DNA of 11,868 nt, taken from NCBI GenBank assembly GCA_001795975.1, contig MGLG01000009.1, positions 1 to 11,868 of the forward strand, read 5' to 3'. The DNA is from Candidatus Yanofskybacteria bacterium RIFOXYD1_FULL_42_10 (GTDB taxonomy: Bacteria; Patescibacteriota; Minisyncoccia; 2-02-FULL-40-12; GWA2-44-9). Each line of letters opens with the position of its first letter. Position 1 is the first letter of the stretch. The translations under genes and the position numbers were made by a program. Below are positions 1 to 6,158 of this stretch, piece by piece. The notes beneath the pieces were generated by a model that was given only the letters and a program-made list of their open reading frames with translations, did not search any database and was not told where the DNA came from.

Positions 1-894
1 GATGCCGAGGAGGTGGCGGGGTTTTTCTTCCGGCAAATGGGGGACGACTATTTTTAAAGTTTTTATCATTTCATCTTTGCCGAACGAACCGCCGATACCG
101 AAGCCGTCAAACGGAAGCGAGCCGATGAATTTGGCGCTCTTAACGCGCAAGCTTTTAAACCGTCCGCCCTGGACGATTCCGAAAAGCAATTGTTTCGGAG
201 TTTGGTTTTGCATTTTGCGTTTTTCGTTTTGAGCTAAGCAAATCTTGGCCCAACGGTGAGTGCGGACAAGAGCTTTTTTATTGTAGGCAAGATTATCCAA
301 CGGAGAGGTGCATTCATCAAAAGCGAAGATAATATCGGCGCCAAGACTTTCCTGAAGTTTCATGGATAATTCCGGACCAAGAAATCTTTTTTGGCTTGCC
401 CTGAGCTTTGTCGAAGGGCCGTCAATGGAAAAGAACACGCCCTTGTTTGTAATTTTAACATTTGGCGTCTTGTTTTTTGAAATCTTATTTATAATACGAT
501 CGTGAAATAAATCAGATGTTGATTGGAGTATTTTACCGTAGCGCTTGTCGGAATATCTCAAAGAAAAAACCTGAAATCCGCCGCTGTCGGTCATCGTCGG
601 CATCTTTACTTTAAGCGATTTAATTAAAAAACTTTCGGTTTTATCGTTGCTGGTTTTATTCTTTGGTTCTTCGTTATGCGTTCTTCGTTTTGAGTTAATT
701 TTGTTCCAAAGATGATAGGTATTGGAAATGACGACTTGGGTTTTGGTTTTAACAATATCTTGCGATTTCAGGCATTTTATTTCAGCGTGAGTGGCGACGA
801 TAGTATAGGCGGGAGTTAATATTTTGCCGTGAGGCGTGATTAAAATACCCGTCCGGGCGTTAGTGCTTTTATCTTTTTTCAGGATTTTAAACAT
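1..894 (-). CDS. tgt: tRNA-guanine transglycosylase (queuine/preQ1 insertion), C-terminus cut by window edge
   Basis: Exchanges guanine 34 of GUN-anticodon tRNAs for a 7-deazaguanine precursor in the cytoplasm. The frame starts at the ATG at 894 and stays open for 298 codons to the left edge; the family is usually about 370-400 residues. Visible motifs are NTYHL (58-62), TDSGGFQV (102-109, catalytic Asp103), FDEC (192-195), GIVQGG (239-244), GGSFG (268-272, in place of the usual GGLAVGE) and a HLLGI segment (294-298) matching the family's PHYLMGVG. The nucleophile Asp and the zinc-binding cysteines would lie beyond the edge. Three segments look repeat-derived: about 66-77, 160-165 and 221-232. 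No Shine-Dalgarno site precedes the start. It lies 80 bp downstream of the LolA-like gene on the same strand. The family call is secure; only the substrate (preQ1 or queuine) is open. Confidence 0.93.
   Translation of the reverse strand, partial: MFKILKKDKSTNARTGILITPHGKILTPAYTIVATHAEIKCLKSQDIVKTKTQVVISNTYHLWNKINSKRRTHNEEPKNKTSNDKTESFLIKSLKVKMPTMTDSGGFQVFSLRYSDKRYGKILQSTSDLFHDRIINKISKNKTPNVKITNKGVFFSIDGPSTKLRASQKRFLGPELSMKLQESLGADIIFAFDECTSPLDNLAYNKKALVRTHRWAKICLAQNEKRKMQNQTPKQLLFGIVQGGRFKSLRVKSAKFIGSLPFDGFGIGGSFGKDEMIKTLKIVVPHLPEEKPRHLLGI
201..235. repeat. Short A-rich repeat in tgt, copy Y
   Basis: Matches the segment at 662-696 in 29 of 35 positions. On the coding strand it reads GCTCAAAACGAAAAACGC and on, giving AQNEKRKMQNQ (residues 221-231), in a variable loop ahead of the GIVQGG motif. 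Confidence 0.7.
398..419. repeat. CCCTTCG...CAGGG short palindromic repeat, copy 1 (in tgt)
   Basis: On the coding strand of tgt it reads CCCTTCGACAAAGCTCAGGG, flanked by GC on each side so that GCCCT/AGGGC form its ends. It codes for GPSTKLRA (residues 159-166), between the conserved IDG and LGPELS segments, where other TGTs have about six fewer residues. Confidence 0.8.
662..696. repeat. Short A-rich repeat in tgt, copy X
   Basis: Second copy of the 35-bp unit. It is read in a different frame from copy Y (offset 461 bp, not a multiple of 3), giving NSKRRTHNEEPK (residues 67-78), in a region that is about 13 residues longer than in the Zymomonas mobilis enzyme as I recall it. Confidence 0.7.
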
Positions 895-915
895 AGTATA
901 ACTTTCGCGCTTTCG

Positions 916-939
916 TCTCGAATTTAATTAAATGCGAGA
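916..939. repeat. 24-bp near-perfect palindrome upstream of tgt
   Basis: Arms TCTCG...CGAGA enclose an ATTTAATTAAAT core; only one symmetric pair of positions fails to match. On the plus strand a run of six T follows at 942-947. It lies in the 80-bp gap upstream of tgt, 22 bp before its start codon. It could be an operator for a dimeric regulator, a 5' UTR hairpin, or a plus-strand terminator. The function is inferred only from symmetry and position. Confidence 0.5.
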
Positions 940-960
940 AGTTTTTTAAATATAATTTAA

Positions 961-987
961 ATGGAAAGCCCCGTTATTGTCGGGGCT
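961..987 (-). terminator. Hairpin overlapping the stop codon of the LolA-like gene
   Basis: Stem AGCCCC (967-972) pairs with GGGGCT (982-987). Read on the minus strand the hairpin is followed by TTTCCATTT, a weak T-rich tail. The TAA stop (974-976) sits in the loop, so the last codons form one arm of the stem. It probably ends transcription of the secreted gene before tgt, perhaps leakily because the T tract is interrupted. Confidence 0.55.
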
Positions 988-1720
988 GGGGAGCGATATA
1001 TGAATAATCGCTATAGGTGAAAACTCTTTTATCATAAGTTTCAATTCCTAAGATGCTGTATTTGTACACTGCGGTGATAGATTTAACCACGATAATATTA
1101 TTGAAAATTTTCTGTTCAAAAGATATATCCAGTTTCTCTACGCTGACCAGGCCCCATGCCCAGCTTTTTTTACGGGTTAAACCGGCTTCAAGTTTTTTGG
1201 TGTAGAAATTTTCAAGGTCAATATAAATGATTCCACTCATTGCGTTGGCAATGTCATCGGCTCGGCCGTGAGACGGCGCGTTTGGTTTGGGAAACATTTT
1301 AATTACCGTAACCGGCTGACCGTCAAGCAGTTGAATTTCCGGCTGAGACATGGAAAAAATGTATCTTCCTGCAAGTTTTTCATTGATGTTCGGGGGAAAG
1401 CTTGATTTAGAGCGGATTTTTACCGGCTTGCCGTTCTTTTCAACAATATCCTCAACTGAAATGTCGCCCTCAGGGTGAACGAAAGCAATTTCTTTATTTT
1501 TTAAGATTGCGCCTTTATTACCTTTAAGCGAGTAGATTTCGCTTATTTTTTTGAAAGAAATATACTTTTGTTTCAAAGCGTTATTTTCTTTTTCCTTATT
1601 AATAATTCGCTTCATAATTTCTTCGGCGGTATTTGGCGGTGTTGTCGGCGGTAATTGAGCAACAATATTAAGAGAATGGGCGACCAGCAGAACGACAGCC
1701 AAAACGATAATTTTTCTCAT
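974..1720 (-). CDS. Secreted beta-rich protein, LolA/RseB-like fold suspected
   Basis: 248 residues. Residues 1-21 form a signal peptide (basic start, hydrophobic core, cleavage likely after VNIVA-type residues ending at Ala21), followed by a Pro/Thr stretch and a helical segment rich in Lys and Glu (31-58). The rest has alternating hydrophobic strands. The pattern of GxxYID (163-168) followed by strands and a final FTYSDY (234-239) recalls LolA/outer-membrane lipoprotein-sorting-like secreted proteins, including families I recall from Acidobacteria; this is recall, not a search result. AAGGAG lies at 1726-1731, 5 nt before the ATG, which supports this start. A near-consensus promoter lies upstream, and the leader motif is shared with the glycosidase-like operon at 4657-4673. 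An outer-membrane-sorting type protein would be unexpected in a CPR cell, so this may be an acquired gene or a binding protein of another role. Confidence 0.6.
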   Translation of the reverse strand: MRKIIVLAVVLLVAHSLNIVAQLPPTTPPNTAEEIMKRIINKEKENNALKQKYISFKKISEIYSLKGNKGAILKNKEIAFVHPEGDISVEDIVEKNGKPVKIRSKSSFPPNINEKLAGRYIFSMSQPEIQLLDGQPVTVIKMFPKPNAPSHGRADDIANAMSGIIYIDLENFYTKKLEAGLTRKKSWAWGLVSVEKLDISFEQKIFNNIIVVKSITAVYKYSILGIETYDKRVFTYSDYSYIAPQPRQ

Positions 1721-1733
1721 TTTTTCTCCTTAG

Positions 1734-1750
1734 TTTTGTCAGGGAACTTT
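1734..1750 (-). promoter_or_regulatory. 17-nt leader motif, copy 1
   Basis: Minus-strand AAAGTTCCCTGACAAAA lies just upstream of the ribosome site. It matches 14 of 17 positions with the motif at 4657-4673, which stands at almost the same distance from the start codon of the glycosidase-like lipoprotein. It may be an operator or a transcript leader element. Confidence 0.45.
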
Positions 1751-1756
1751 ACCGAT

Positions 1757-1785
1757 ATGATACATAATGTTAATTAGATAGTCAA
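1757..1785 (-). promoter_or_regulatory. Promoter of the LolA-like gene
   Basis: On the minus strand, TTGACT (-35, 1780-1785) and TATCAT (-10, 1757-1762) are separated by 17 bp. The expected start of transcription is near 1750, giving a leader of about 30 nt that contains the 17-nt motif at 1734-1750 and the AAGGAG site. It is divergent from the glutaredoxin promoter. Confidence 0.65.
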
Positions 1786-1807
1786 GTATTTGTTATTTTT
1801 CTTTTTG

Positions 1808-1816
1808 TGATATAAT
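1808..1816 (+). promoter_or_regulatory. Extended -10 promoter of the glutaredoxin gene
   Basis: TGATATAAT is a perfect extended -10 element. Its 3' end is only 10 nt upstream of the ATG at 1827, so transcription would start about 4 nt before the start codon. No clear -35 is needed for this promoter type; TTGTTA at 1790-1795 is a poor and badly spaced candidate. Confidence 0.6.
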
Positions 1817-1826
1817 ATAAAATATT

Positions 1827-2075
1827 ATGGAAAAAGTTGCAGAACATAAAATAAAAATTTACACGACTCCGTCTTGCGCGTATTGCAAGATGGCAAAAGA
1901 GTATTTTAAATCAAAAAATCTCACCTGGGATGAATATGATGTTTCCACCGATATTGTCAAGCAGAAAGAAATGATTGACAAGACCGGCCAATTCGGCGTG
2001 CCGGTGATTGATATTGACGGGAAAATTGTTCTTGGTTTTGATAGAACCAAAATTAATGAATATCTTGGATTGTAA
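1827..2075 (+). CDS. Glutaredoxin-like protein, YruB type
   Basis: A small cytoplasmic dithiol oxidoreductase of 82 residues, the normal length for a single Grx/NrdH domain. It has beta strand KIKIYTTPSC, redox centre C17-A-Y-C20, the cis-proline motif GVP (57-59) and the late GFD (70-72) plus a closing helix typical of YruB-family glutaredoxins. The CAYC centre replaces the CPYC of classical glutaredoxins. No Shine-Dalgarno site is present and the promoter is almost on top of the ATG, so the message is probably near-leaderless. The SOD gene follows after 23 bp, likely as a two-gene redox operon. The AhpF/TrxB-like reductase at 6331 is a plausible electron donor (inference). Confidence 0.9.
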   Translation: MEKVAEHKIKIYTTPSCAYCKMAKEYFKSKNLTWDEYDVSTDIVKQKEMIDKTGQFGVPVIDIDGKIVLGFDRTKINEYLGL

Positions 2076-2098
2076 TTTAAAATTTATAAAAAAGCCCA

Positions 2099-2713
2099 AT
2101 GTCTAAAAAAGAAATAAAATCATTGCCATTCGCGGCAGATTCGTTAAAAGGAATTTCTCAAAAAACGATAGAGATACATCACGGTAAGCTTTATGCCGGT
2201 TATGTCAATAAATCCAACGAGATAAAAGATAAACTGCAAGTTATTATTGAAAGCGGAAAGGCGGAAGGGAATCAGGCGTACAGCGAGCTTCGCGCGCTTA
2301 AAAACGGCGAAGGGTTTACCAATAACGGTGTTTATTTGCATGAAGATTATTTTGCGATTTTGGGAGGAGATGGTATGCCAAAGGGCGAGATTGCCGGCAA
2401 GCTGGCTGAGAAATACGGCTCATTTGAAAATTTTAAAACATATTTTTCAGCTTGTGGGATGGCGGCGCGGGGATGGACGGTTTTAGCTTGGGATATGCAC
2501 GAAAAAGATTTGCGGATATTCAACTGTGATGCTCATAATCATGGCGGGATTTGGGGTGCAGTGCCAGTAATCGTGTTGGATATTTACGAACACGCTTATT
2601 TCATTGATGCCGGTTCCGACCGTGCTACATACATCAGGGCATTTTTTGATAATCTCAACTGGGATAAAATAGAAGAGTTCTACCAAAAGGCGAAAAAAAT
2701 GGAGTGGGAATAA
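2099..2713 (+). CDS. sodB: Superoxide dismutase, Fe/Mn family
   Basis: Converts superoxide to hydrogen peroxide and oxygen. At 204 residues it has the full family length. Metal ligands by motif are His27 (in IHHGK), His81 (LHEDYF), Asp161 and His165 (LDIYEHAYF). Tyr35 occupies the second-sphere position of E. coli Tyr34. His146 (15 residues before Asp161) stands where many SODs have the active-site Gln and where the iron SOD of Mycobacterium tuberculosis has His145, so metal preference cannot be assigned from sequence; iron or cambialistic use is plausible. There is no signal peptide, so it acts in the cytoplasm. It lies directly downstream of the glutaredoxin gene. The symbol sodB is used loosely for the family. 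Confidence 0.92.
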   Translation: MSKKEIKSLPFAADSLKGISQKTIEIHHGKLYAGYVNKSNEIKDKLQVIIESGKAEGNQAYSELRALKNGEGFTNNGVYLHEDYFAILGGDGMPKGEIAGKLAEKYGSFENFKTYFSACGMAARGWTVLAWDMHEKDLRIFNCDAHNHGGIWGAVPVIVLDIYEHAYFIDAGSDRATYIRAFFDNLNWDKIEEFYQKAKKMEWE

Positions 2714-2721
2714 GAATTTAA

Positions 2722-2755
2722 AAATCGCCCTACGCATTTATGTATGGGGCGATTT
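2722..2755. terminator. Bidirectional terminator between sodB and the beta-rich secreted gene
   Basis: AAATCGCCC (2722-2730) pairs with GGGCGATTT (2747-2755), separated by 16 nt, in the 45-bp gap between two convergent genes. A-rich and T-rich flanks on both sides fit termination in both directions. Confidence 0.75.
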
Positions 2756-2758
2756 GAT

Positions 2759-3535
2759 TTAGATTCTTAAACCTAGACGAATTCCAATTGTCGGGCAAAG
2801 AACAGTTTTAATTTTGAAATCGGAAGGAGCATAAAATCCTCCAGATTTTAGAATTCCAAATTTTAAGATTCTTATGCCGGGAACAAGGTCAATATTGAAG
2901 CGGTGATATTCTTTTCTGATTCCCAAAGTTAATTCCGGATAAAAGACGCCATTCTTTTTAATACTATTGTTTAAAAATGTTGTAACATTGTTAACCAGAA
3001 AGACGCTTTCATATTGCGTTCGGTCGGTATTGAATTTGGTTGCTGAAAATTTGTTGCTAAGCGGTACTCCGTAAACAAGAGCCAGAGACGGGGAGAATTC
3101 CAATGAGTGGTAAGAGCCGGTTCGCTTGAAAAATCTGATATACAGAAAATCTCCTTCGTAAACTAAAGTATTTTCTTTGCGGAATCCTGCCGCAAAACCA
3201 TCCGGTAGTAAGTGGTACAGGAAAAAATGGTGACTGGGTTTGGCTTCTGGAGTTTGCGCAACTTGTGTCTGCGATGACTGGGTTTGCGAGGATTGCGTTT
3301 GTGAAGATTGAGTTTGTGATGCTTGTGTCTGTGTCCCGATATGCTCATTGGTGGCGGTATGCCAGATAAATTCAAATTCTCCTTCAAAGCCAGTATAGTT
3401 TACAGAACCTCGCGGTTGAGGCACAAGAGCATCAGTAATATCAAATTTAAAATTGAATCTTGTTTCGGCAAATATTTTTGATGTCGGCAGAATTAACGCA
3501 ATCACCATAATAACGATAGGCGTTATTTTTCTCAT
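2759..3535 (-). CDS. Secreted beta-strand-rich protein with Q/T/S tandem repeat, function unknown
   Basis: 258 residues. Residues 1-23 form a signal peptide ending in IFA. After a first beta-rich segment (24-62) comes a low-complexity linker (about 68-96) built of 5-residue SQTQS units. The C-terminal part (100-258) is made of alternating aromatic/hydrophobic strands and ends IGIRLGLRI, a terminal strand like those of membrane beta-barrels. It might be a barrel or an extracellular beta-sandwich; I do not recognise the family. Its ATG overlaps the stop of the upstream lipoprotein gene in an ATGA, and AAGGAG lies 9 nt before the start, so translation is probably coupled. A true outer-membrane barrel would be at odds with a CPR assignment. 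Confidence 0.65.
   Translation of the reverse strand: MRKITPIVIMVIALILPTSKIFAETRFNFKFDITDALVPQPRGSVNYTGFEGEFEFIWHTATNEHIGTQTQASQTQSSQTQSSQTQSSQTQVAQTPEAKPSHHFFLYHLLPDGFAAGFRKENTLVYEGDFLYIRFFKRTGSYHSLEFSPSLALVYGVPLSNKFSATKFNTDRTQYESVFLVNNVTTFLNNSIKKNGVFYPELTLGIRKEYHRFNIDLVPGIRILKFGILKSGGFYAPSDFKIKTVLCPTIGIRLGLRI
3248..3334 (-). repeat. 15-bp in-frame tandem repeat coding (SQTQS)n
   Basis: About five imperfect copies of a 15-bp unit encode residues 68-96 of the secreted beta-rich protein (TQTQA then SQTQS units). Synonymous differences between copies (tgtctg, gactgg, gattgc, gattga on the plus strand) show the array is not very recent. It probably acts as a flexible linker and could vary in length by slippage without frameshift. 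Confidence 0.8.
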
Positions 3536-4644
3536 CTCTCTTTTCTCCTTGAGCGGTCAATTCCGTTTTCATCTGCTCCGTCGCTATGCGGGTGCCTGAT
3601 TGCAGGATCAATTCCGGGAGGATTAACAATAAGCGGTGTGTTCGGCGTCTGCGCGGCGGAAGTTCCTTGAGTTGAGTCAATGAGGGCGGCAAATAATGGT
3701 CTTGGAGTAAAATTTTCATCGGATATTCCGTAAATCAGACCATAGGCGTTTGCGTCATTGGCATCATACATTGAATACCAAAAAATATTTCTGGCATGAA
3801 GCATTGAGCGTAAGCGGGAGAAGACGCTTTCCATAAAAGCGATTTGTTGGGTTGTGCCAATCTGTCCGCATTCGGTTACCCAAACTTCATGACGGGCAAG
3901 TTTTTGAGCAAATTTGGGATTATTCAAAACATTGGCATAATTTACCAAGGCAGTATCGGTATAAACATTGATTGCAACAATAATTCCATCAAGATCAAAC
4001 AATCCGTTTTCAAAAAATGTTTGGAGTTCTTTTGCTCCGCCAGTACCGCTGCCGAATGTCGGTGCGCTGGTAATGCGTCCCCGAAGCTCCGGATGATTTT
4101 GCATCGCATAAGCATACATTGCCTTAAGCTTTGTCATATAGGTTTTGGGGTCCATCGTCCCGGTAGGATTGATGGACGGATCAGTATTGGTGATTTCTCC
4201 GGCAATTTCAAAAGCCATTGAGCTTGGATAATTTCTTGCAAAATAATCAATAGTATCGTTCCAGCCATGGGTTTCAAGATCTTCCAAGGTGATAATGGTA
4301 AAAATGCTTAATCCCAATTCTCTGGCCTTTTTGTAATACCAGTTGGAATTTTCATTTCCGCCGTATGACGCATCAAAGCGCACCCAGCCGATACAACCGG
4401 CTTGTTGCAACTGTCGCGTCGCTTCCATCTGATTTTTGTATTCGTTGCTTCCTTGTTCATATCCCGGCGTATGAATTACAACGCCGACATTTCCCGGGCT
4501 TCCTCCGCCAAGCCATGAATCGCGAACCGCTTTTTTATCAAGCTGGTCAAACGATGGCACGGTCGGCAGTGTTCGCTCGCTGCAACCGTCGCAATTTACC
4601 AAAAATAGCGGGAGTACAAGACATAAATAGAGCCATTTTTTCAT
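3532..4644 (-). CDS. Lipoprotein with TIM-barrel glycosidase-like domain (clan GH-A type)
   Basis: 370 residues from the chosen start. An ATG 7 codons further upstream (4665) also exists, but AGAGG at 4652-4656 sits 7 nt before the ATG at 4644 and the signal peptide then begins in the usual way, MKKWLYL. Numbering from 4644, the signal ends in lipobox LVNC with Cys18. The body alternates strands and helices as in a TIM barrel: WVRFD (87-91), IFTIITLED (114-122), then EIAGEITN with Glu150 as candidate acid/base, INVY (225-228), and EVWVTECG with Glu258 as candidate nucleophile, then IFWYSMYD (287-294). The tail is low-complexity and Pro-rich. Substrate is unknown; it may hydrolyse an extracellular glycan or only bind one. 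It is co-transcribed with the beta-rich gene downstream (4-nt overlap). Confidence 0.72.
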   Translation of the reverse strand: MKKWLYLCLVLPLFLVNCDGCSERTLPTVPSFDQLDKKAVRDSWLGGGSPGNVGVVIHTPGYEQGSNEYKNQMEATRQLQQAGCIGWVRFDASYGGNENSNWYYKKARELGLSIFTIITLEDLETHGWNDTIDYFARNYPSSMAFEIAGEITNTDPSINPTGTMDPKTYMTKLKAMYAYAMQNHPELRGRITSAPTFGSGTGGAKELQTFFENGLFDLDGIIVAINVYTDTALVNYANVLNNPKFAQKLARHEVWVTECGQIGTTQQIAFMESVFSRLRSMLHARNIFWYSMYDANDANAYGLIYGISDENFTPRPLFAALIDSTQGTSAAQTPNTPLIVNPPGIDPAIRHPHSDGADENGIDRSRRKER

Positions 4645-4656
4645 TCTTCTACCTCT

Positions 4657-4673
4657 TTTTGTCAAAGGACTTT
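4657..4673 (-). promoter_or_regulatory. 17-nt leader motif, copy 2
   Basis: Minus-strand AAAGTCCTTTGACAAAA lies just upstream of the AGAGG ribosome site of the glycosidase-like lipoprotein. It matches copy 1 (1734-1750) in 14 of 17 positions without gaps. Confidence 0.45.
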
Positions 4674-4681
4674 GTGTCTAT

Positions 4682-4709
4682 GTTATAGATAAAATATGTT
4701 GAATGTCAA
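4682..4709 (-). promoter_or_regulatory. Promoter of the lipoprotein/beta-rich operon
   Basis: On the minus strand, a consensus TTGACA (-35, 4704-4709) and TATAAC (-10, 4682-4687) are separated by 16 bp. The promoter starts right after the terminator of the PMT gene, so the operon is insulated from its upstream neighbour. It stands exactly 65 nt from -35 to ATG, the same distance as the promoter at 1757-1785. Confidence 0.75.
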
Positions 4710-4711
4710 AT

Positions 4712-4739
4712 AAAAAAACCGCCAGACGGCGGTTTTTTT
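4712..4739 (-). terminator. Intrinsic terminator of the PMT gene
   Basis: ACCGCC and GGCGGT arms (4718-4723 and 4728-4733) enclose a 4-nt AGAC loop, with A7 on one side and T7 on the other, so it can work on both strands. The PMT stop codon (4738-4740) touches it. It ends PMT transcription just before the next promoter begins. Confidence 0.88.
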
Positions 4740-6111
4740 ATTCCCAAGTCTTGAGCCACAATCGCTGGCGGTATTGTTCCGGGGTTAGTTTTAGCCCGTA
4801 AGTGAGCGGGGCGAAATAGACGAAACTTATTGTTGCAAGCGCGATTAAAGCGAAAAATATTTTCTTTTTTTGTTTGGATTGGTCAATCAGATAAACGATA
4901 ATTATTATCGCAAAAATAAGGCCGATAAAATAATGATAAAGAAACATTACTCTTTTGATGCCGATAAAGGGAAGCATATTGAGCAAGTAGCCGCCCAATA
5001 AAAAATTTAATTTCCAATTTCCAATTTCCAATTTCCAATCAATTTTCAATGACTTAATTTTCAAATAATTTTTTAATTTTTGAAAATTAAAAATTACAAA
5101 ATTAAAAATTAGCAGTAATACTGCCGTTGTTGATGCCCACCAAATCACGGGGTTGCCCAATAAATAGATTCTAGCGCTGTCTTTTACCCAATAATAAATA
5201 GGCCGGGTCATAAACGGCCAAGAATACCACTGACTGCCGTAAGGATGGTTGGATGTGAGCCGCTGGTTTGATTGATACATTTGGATATTCAGTTCAATGA
5301 ATTTTTGGACGAGACCGGCTTTTTTAAAATCAGGATTGTTGGCGTACTGACTGTTGAGCAGGGTTTTCTGAAACGACGGTGTCATAAAGGCGTCTCCTGT
5401 TCCGGATTTGGCAAGCAATGAGAAATGAACTGCAAAAACGGAAAAATATATTGCAAAGGGAACCATTGTAAAAAAGACTGCAAAGTTAAAAATATCTCTT
5501 AGTTTTCTTGTTTTTAAAATCGCAACCGTCTCAATGATCGCTGGCAAAGCTAAAAATGTCGCCCCTGTCCATTTGATTGATATGGCTAAACCACCGAACA
5601 ACCCCATCAAAATTAAATTTTTTAGCCGTGAGCGGTTGCGGTTTTTGAAATAGAACAAAAACGTCAAAAATCCGAATAACAAAAGAAATGAGTCCATCAA
5701 TATAAATCTTGATTGAACTAAAATTGCGTTTTCAAAAACGACAAATATTCCGCCGGCAAAAGCGGCAAGAGGGCTTAAGCCAAATTCTAAAAGCAGTAAA
5801 AAGATAACGAGCGGCAAAATGGCGCCGGCAAGAGACGGCAGGAATCGCAGAGCCATGTATTTGTTGTCGGGGAAATTGTCGCCGATTTGGTTGAAACTGA
5901 ATTCCGGCTTAAAATCAAAAAACTTGGCGAAACCGGCAATCATCAGTTTTCCGAGCGGGGGATGGATGTCAAAAAAATATTCGCCGGTGTAATATCCGGA
6001 AACGAATTTGCCGAAATGAACCTCGTCAAAAACAACTTCATTCGGCGAACCGAAATAAAAAAAGCGGGTGAATAAACTAAGAAAAATCAGTATCCATAAA
6101 TACTTTCTCAT
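4738..6111 (-). CDS. PMT-family dolichyl/polyprenyl-phosphate-mannose protein mannosyltransferase (GT39)
   Basis: A multi-pass membrane glycosyltransferase that would transfer mannose (or another hexose) from a lipid carrier to exported proteins. Its 457 residues contain about ten hydrophobic segments. Family motifs are the catalytic-loop acidic pair FDE (28-30), HPPLGK (50-55), the HPYGSQWYSWPF loop (289-300) and a C-terminal LTPEQYRQRLW (442-452), as in bacterial PMTs. A Lys/Trp-rich stretch at about 342-370 between two membrane segments is encoded by low-complexity repeats and looks like an insertion. It starts at ATG 6111 without a Shine-Dalgarno site; a TATAAT-like box lies at 6115-6120. 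Secreted proteins made from 974-4644 are possible acceptors (inference). The call as PMT is firm; acceptor and sugar are not known. Confidence 0.88.
   Translation of the reverse strand: MRKYLWILIFLSLFTRFFYFGSPNEVVFDEVHFGKFVSGYYTGEYFFDIHPPLGKLMIAGFAKFFDFKPEFSFNQIGDNFPDNKYMALRFLPSLAGAILPLVIFLLLLEFGLSPLAAFAGGIFVVFENAILVQSRFILMDSFLLLFGFLTFLFYFKNRNRSRLKNLILMGLFGGLAISIKWTGATFLALPAIIETVAILKTRKLRDIFNFAVFFTMVPFAIYFSVFAVHFSLLAKSGTGDAFMTPSFQKTLLNSQYANNPDFKKAGLVQKFIELNIQMYQSNQRLTSNHPYGSQWYSWPFMTRPIYYWVKDSARIYLLGNPVIWWASTTAVLLLIFNFVIFNFQKLKNYLKIKSLKIDWKLEIGNWKLNFLLGGYLLNMLPFIGIKRVMFLYHYFIGLIFAIIIIVYLIDQSKQKKKIFFALIALATISFVYFAPLTYGLKLTPEQYRQRLWLKTWE
5003..5112. repeat. AT-rich heptamer repeat inside the PMT gene
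   Basis: Four consecutive copies of TTTCCAA (5011-5038) are followed by TTTTCAA-like units and an AAAATTAAAAATT repeat. In the PMT reading frame this gives a 7-residue periodic peptide (WKLEIGN then WKLN, residues 359-369) preceded by a Lys/Leu stretch. Because the unit is 7 bp, three units keep the frame. Confidence 0.8.
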
Positions 6112-6158
6112 GCAATTATATTATCAATTTTACAATTAAGGGACAAATGATAAAATAA

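Noticed and set aside
2..232. Plus-strand 76-codon frame at the left edge
   Set aside because: It is antisense to the conserved GIVQGG and GGSFG motifs of tgt and is a shadow frame.
895..965. preQ1 riboswitch ahead of tgt
   Set aside because: The palindrome there does not show the preQ1 aptamer features (short G-rich stem, C-rich loop and A-rich tail); only symmetry is visible.
3844..4221. Plus-strand frame of 125 codons inside the lipoprotein gene
   Set aside because: It is antisense to a gene with clear signal peptide, SD and promoter, and has no ribosome site or recognisable motif of its own.
4645..4665. Upstream ATG giving a 7-residue longer lipoprotein
   Set aside because: The AGAGG site fits the ATG at 4644, and the longer form would place the ribosome site inside the coding region.
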